From: Dokdonella sp.
GTDB lineage: Bacteria; Pseudomonadota; Gammaproteobacteria; Xanthomonadales; Rhodanobacteraceae
Reading direction: 5' to 3'
Length of the DNA stretch: 16,674 bases
Assembly: GCA_030150315.1 (NCBI GenBank)
Contig: JASLGB010000082.1
Span: 1 to 16,674, forward strand
A program made the translations under genes and the position numbers. Of this stretch, positions 13,952-16,674 are shown piece by piece (position 1 is the stretch's first letter; the number at the start of each line of letters is the position of its first letter). The notes below the pieces were generated by a model. It did no database searches. It saw nothing but the letters and a program-made list of their open reading frames with translations, and was not told where the DNA came from.

Positions 13952-13972
13952 TTTCCTGCGGGTGCGTGCCGC

Positions 13973-15184
13973 TTATTCGCACACCATGCCGTTCGCACTG
14001 AACAGACGGGCGAACTGCTGCGTGCCGCTGAACGTCGGCACCGAGGCGGGCAGGCCGCCATTCGGCGTCATCTTCATGCTGAAGTCATTGCAGCTCGGGA
14101 ACGACAACACCACGCTGCCCCAGCGCGTCAGCGCATTGTTCGCCGCGAGGTAGTAGACGTCCGCACTGACGCTGAGATCGCCTTCCACGAACGGGGCGCT
14201 GCCGATCAGCCAGAACGGATTGCCGTTGTTGTCGCGCGTGAGCAGGTCGAACACGACCTGGCGCGACCAGGTCGCATCCGGTCCCGTGCCGCTCCACTGC
14301 TCGCTGACCTGCACCAGCAGGCCGTCACCGGGGCGCGTCTTGCCGACCCATTGCGCCGCGGCATAGCCGTCGAACGGCAGCGGATTGAATGCATCCGGAT
14401 ACGTCGTGGAAGTGGCCACGAAGTCGGGCATCTTGATGTTGACCGGCGTGACGTTGGCGATCGGATCGACGCGCAGCGTGAAGGCGTAGTTGTAGTAGTA
14501 GGTGCCGAAATCCTGGTACGGATAGTTTTCCAGCACATAGGTGGCCGCGTCCGCGATCGCCGCATCGAACGGAATGTCGGCGATGACCGTGTTCGGCTCC
14601 GTCGCCGCGCGCAGTCGGCTGTAGTAGTCGTGGTAGTTGTCGTCGCCTTGCTCGACGGTGATCTGCGGGAATACCACGTAGTTGTTCTTGTTGGCGCTGG
14701 AATCGCGCTCGATGCGCATCAGCGTCATCGCATTCGCATCGCCGTCGAAGTTGTAGGGCGTCAGCTCGCCACTGTTGCTGCAGGCCAGGCGCCACAGCGT
14801 CAGCGTCGCGTATTCGACGCCGACGTCGTCGCCGGTGTCGTAACGCTTGGACCACAGCGGCACGCGCGTGCGCACGACCGTGCCGCCGGATGGCGTGTCC
14901 GGCAGCGGATCGGCGGCGCAGCTTGGCGGGTAGGCGCGCAGCGGATTGGCATGCGGCGTCCCCGGATACACGTTTGCGGTCGCCGCCTTCCGAGCATCCG
15001 CCTTGGCGGTCTTCGGAGCCGACTTGCGCAGGCGCTGGTTGCGCAGCGCCGCGTCCGCGGCAACCGCGGCGCGATGCGTGGCGACCGTGCCGGCGTCGGC
15101 TGGCGTCGCGCCGCTTTCGGCAAACGCGGGAGCAATGGCCGCCGCGACCAGCGTGGCCAGGCTCAGACGAGCGATTGGATGCAT
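13973..15184 (-). CDS. Secreted four-cysteine protein, paralogue B (unknown function)
   Basis: The start is ATG 15184, with GGGGA seven bases upstream. The signal peptide is MHPIARLSLATLVAAAIAPA, cut near FA/ESG. The 403-residue protein has an Ala/Lys-rich linker (~25-70), more basic than in paralogue A. The conserved domain carries Cys89 (YPPSCAADPLPDTPSG), Cys135 (WRLACSNSGELTPYN), Cys365 (FPSCNDFS) and Cys402 (NGMVCE). Blocks shared with A include NAMTLMRI, EPNTV, YPDAF-PLPFDGYAAAQWVG, RPGDGLL-QVSEQWSG, VFDLLTRDNNG-PFWLIG and the end LFSANGM-CE. Its middle region is unusually tyrosine rich (DYYSR, TYYYNY). The tandem arrangement and separate ribosome sites indicate an old duplication, with both copies kept intact. 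Function unknown. Confidence 0.87.
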   Translation of the reverse strand: MHPIARLSLATLVAAAIAPAFAESGATPADAGTVATHRAAVAADAALRNQRLRKSAPKTAKADARKAATANVYPGTPHANPLRAYPPSCAADPLPDTPSGGTVVRTRVPLWSKRYDTGDDVGVEYATLTLWRLACSNSGELTPYNFDGDANAMTLMRIERDSSANKNNYVVFPQITVEQGDDNYHDYYSRLRAATEPNTVIADIPFDAAIADAATYVLENYPYQDFGTYYYNYAFTLRVDPIANVTPVNIKMPDFVATSTTYPDAFNPLPFDGYAAAQWVGKTRPGDGLLVQVSEQWSGTGPDATWSRQVVFDLLTRDNNGNPFWLIGSAPFVEGDLSVSADVYYLAANNALTRWGSVVLSFPSCNDFSMKMTPNGGLPASVPTFSGTQQFARLFSANGMVCE

Positions 15185-15315
15185 GACAAATTCCCCAGGG
15201 TGGATGAATGGCCGAGCATGGTCAGCGCGTAATGAATTCGTGGTGAACCCGAGTCGCTGTGCCTGCCCGCATTGCAGGGACGCGATGCGCGCACGGATCG
15301 TTGCGCGACGCCCGC

Positions 15316-15349
15316 AGAAAAAGGCATGCCCACGTAACGCGGGCATGCC
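15316..15349 (-). terminator. Intrinsic terminator after the Ig-like secreted protein gene
   Basis: The minus strand reads GGCATGCCC, a 9-nt loop, GGGCATGCC, then TTTTT. This is a perfect 9-bp stem plus T tract, ~100 bp beyond the stop of the gene ending at 15447. It should separate that transcript from paralogue B, which begins at 15184. Confidence 0.82.
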
Positions 15350-15411
15350 GAACGATCAGGCAGACGTGCTTGATCGGTGCCCCGCAGCCTGCTCGCTCCA
15401 GGCTGAGGAAC

Positions 15412-15440
15412 CCGGGAATCGCGGGGAGAACGATTCCCGG
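15412..15440 (-). other. Stem-loop directly after the Ig-like protein stop codon
   Basis: CCGGGAATCG / CGATTCCCGG is a perfect 10-bp stem with a 9-nt loop, six bases after the TAG. No T tract follows. The real terminator seems to be the one at 15316-15349, so this hairpin may protect the 3' end or pause polymerase. Confidence 0.55.
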
Positions 15441-15446
15441 AGACTC

Positions 15447-16674
15447 CTACGGAATGGTGATCGGGCCACCCGTGCGGTTGTAGGCGTATCCGACCACCTG
15501 GAACGGAAAGCCGGTCGGCCAGGTCGTGCGCAGATGCACGTAGCCGTAGTTGGTCTGCCCGGTTTCCTCATTGCGGAAGCGGAAGCCGAGATACCCGTCC
15601 GCGCCTTCCAGATAGCGGCGCGTTTCCGAATAGCGCCCGCTGGCCACTTCGCTGAACACCGAATCCGGGCCGATCGTGTCGCCGCTCCGCAGCACGCGGT
15701 ACGGGCCGAACACCGTTTCCGCGACGCCGCCGCTGCGCCCCGGATTGCCGTCGGCATGCCAGTAGAACAGCGCATACGGGGCCATCGGGCCGCCATGGAA
15801 CGGCGCGAAGTCGTCGCCCTGGAACGGGTAATCGCTCCATTCGCCGCGCAGGAAGTTGAACGACAGGCCGAACACGGTGGGCGGCACGTTCACGTCGATC
15901 AGGCCGCTGCTGACGATGGCATCGCTGGCGCTGTCATCGAAACCGGAACAGAACACGCTGTCGCGATTGCTGGCGCAGGCGTGGTCCGGCAGCGGCGCGC
16001 TCACCTGCACCGTGACCGGAACGGACAGCGTGTGCTGCGACGGATCGTTGGTGACGATGCACAGCTCGGCCTGATGCGTGCCCGGCGCAAGCTCGCCGGC
16101 GGCCGGATCGACCTCGACACGCAGCGTGCGCGAGGCACCGGCAACCACGACGTCGGCGTTGCCGTCCACGCGCAGCCAGGGGATCGCGGCGCCGGAACAG
16201 GAAGCGCCATCGCCGGTGGCACGGATCGTGAAGTTGCCGGCCGCACCGAGGACACCCACCAGATTGGTGAACGGATTCAGGGACAGATCGTTGATGTCCG
16301 GCGGGCCGCCGAAGTTGACCGAGAGATACGACGCGCCGGCATAGGCCGTCGAGTCGAAGGCCGCCGCGTAGAGGGCATCGGGCGCGGCGTCCATCGTCCA
16401 GTTTTCGACGAAGCCGACATAGAGGTCGCCGGGACCGGGCACTTCGAACTGCGTCGCATAGGTCTGGAATCGGTCGATCGCGTCGATCGTGACGATGTGG
16501 TCGCCGCCCACGCGCACGGCATTGACCGGATTGCCGTCGCCGTCGGCGTCGTAATAGGCCAGCAGGTTCACCGACCGGCCGAGCAGGGCATCGGGATTGC
16601 CGATCGATTGTTTCGGCCACATCACCGAGATCGAGGTGATCGTCTGCGCCTCGATCAGCGCATAGCGGTTGAGC
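15447..16674 (-). CDS. Exported Ig-like (BACON/choice-of-anchor type) protein, C-terminal part (5' end outside window)
   Basis: The frame is open to the right edge. Codons upstream of the GTG/ATG near 16625 continue without a stop (…YALIEAQTITSIS), so the true start is outside and ~409 residues are seen. Near the N-terminal side, YYDADGDGNPVNAV resembles secreted β-sandwich domains. An Ig-like domain follows, from IPWLRVDGNADVVVAGAS to SVPVTVQVSAP, typical of extracellular proteins of this group. Next comes CASNRDSVFCSGFDD, a 'FCSGF' junction often seen in exported Xanthomonadales proteins. The end is a ~150-residue domain rich in aromatics and glycines, with GYLGFRFRNEETGQTNYGYVHLRT, which looks like a β-sandwich 'ligand' domain. 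No protease triad or other catalytic motif is visible in this part. Function unknown; a surface or secreted location is inferred. Confidence 0.8.
   Translation of the reverse strand, partial: LNRYALIEAQTITSISVMWPKQSIGNPDALLGRSVNLLAYYDADGDGNPVNAVRVGGDHIVTIDAIDRFQTYATQFEVPGPGDLYVGFVENWTMDAAPDALYAAAFDSTAYAGASYLSVNFGGPPDINDLSLNPFTNLVGVLGAAGNFTIRATGDGASCSGAAIPWLRVDGNADVVVAGASRTLRVEVDPAAGELAPGTHQAELCIVTNDPSQHTLSVPVTVQVSAPLPDHACASNRDSVFCSGFDDSASDAIVSSGLIDVNVPPTVFGLSFNFLRGEWSDYPFQGDDFAPFHGGPMAPYALFYWHADGNPGRSGGVAETVFGPYRVLRSGDTIGPDSVFSEVASGRYSETRRYLEGADGYLGFRFRNEETGQTNYGYVHLRTTWPTGFPFQVVGYAYNRTGGPITIP

Larger units (their letters stand above)
13642..13972. other. Intergenic region between the two secreted paralogues
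   Basis: 331 bp without a gene. It holds a GGAG ribosome site just before the ATG at 13641 and a small inverted repeat GTCCGC-AAT-GCGGAC at 13700-13714. It also holds dyad copy 2 at 13764-13781, a perfect 12-bp palindrome GATTGCGCAATC at 13839-13850, a 13-bp stem-loop at 13853-13890 and a further stem-loop at 13929-13951. No clear -35/-10 pair was found. Confidence 0.6.

Noticed and set aside
12541..14001. Plus-strand open frame (486 codons) antisense to secreted paralogue A
   Set aside because: The minus-strand gene has a signal peptide, SD and paralogue; the plus frame does not.
16623..16625. GTG/ATG near 16625 as the start of the Ig-like protein
   Set aside because: The frame continues open to the window edge, no ribosome site or signal peptide precedes it, and the sequence begins mid-domain.

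Overview
This is a GC-rich bacterial chromosomal window with dense gene packing, short intergenic gaps and overlapping ATGA start/stop junctions. It most resembles a gammaproteobacterium of the Xanthomonadales/Lysobacterales, perhaps Rhodanobacteraceae. The hints are a PhoPQ pair preceded by a PepSY protein, a 469-residue GlnA with an adenylylation tyrosine, a 297-residue bacterial phenylalanine hydroxylase, and secreted proteins carrying the 'FCSGF' tail-type motif. The placement is inferred from gene content, not from a marker gene. No tRNA, rRNA, insertion sequence, CRISPR array or phage gene was seen.

Layout. (1) Positions 1-2634, plus strand: three family-4 type glycosyltransferases joined by two ATGA overlaps, the first cut by the window edge. 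This is the end of a surface-polysaccharide operon. (2) 2735-5208, minus strand: PepSY protein, phoP, phoQ, an envelope-stress or cation-sensing two-component operon. (3) 5311-6720, minus: glnA, read from a near-perfect sigma-54 promoter with upstream NtrC-type sites. These sites lie in the leader of the divergent gene uppP (6903-7697, plus). (4) 7735-10475, minus: alx/terC, a rhomboid protease and phhA. alx sits behind a yybP-ykoY (manganese) riboswitch with its own promoter and an intrinsic terminator. (5) 10715-16674, minus: four genes whose functions I cannot name. They are a long low-complexity protein with one C-terminal membrane segment, two paralogous secreted four-cysteine proteins, and an edge-truncated secreted Ig-like protein.

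How they fit together. Much of the window concerns the cell envelope: polysaccharide glycosyltransferases, recycling of the undecaprenyl carrier by UppP, PhoPQ sensing, rhomboid proteolysis, Mn2+ handling by Alx, and exported proteins. glnA and phhA are metabolic genes set among them. The clearest regulatory structures are the sigma-54/NtrC control region between glnA and uppP and the riboswitch before alx. The least described part is the 10.7-16.7 kb block. There a shared dyad (CCT-c/a-GGG-N4-CCC-t/g-AGG) lies upstream of two adjacent unknown genes, and stem-loops closely follow each stop codon.
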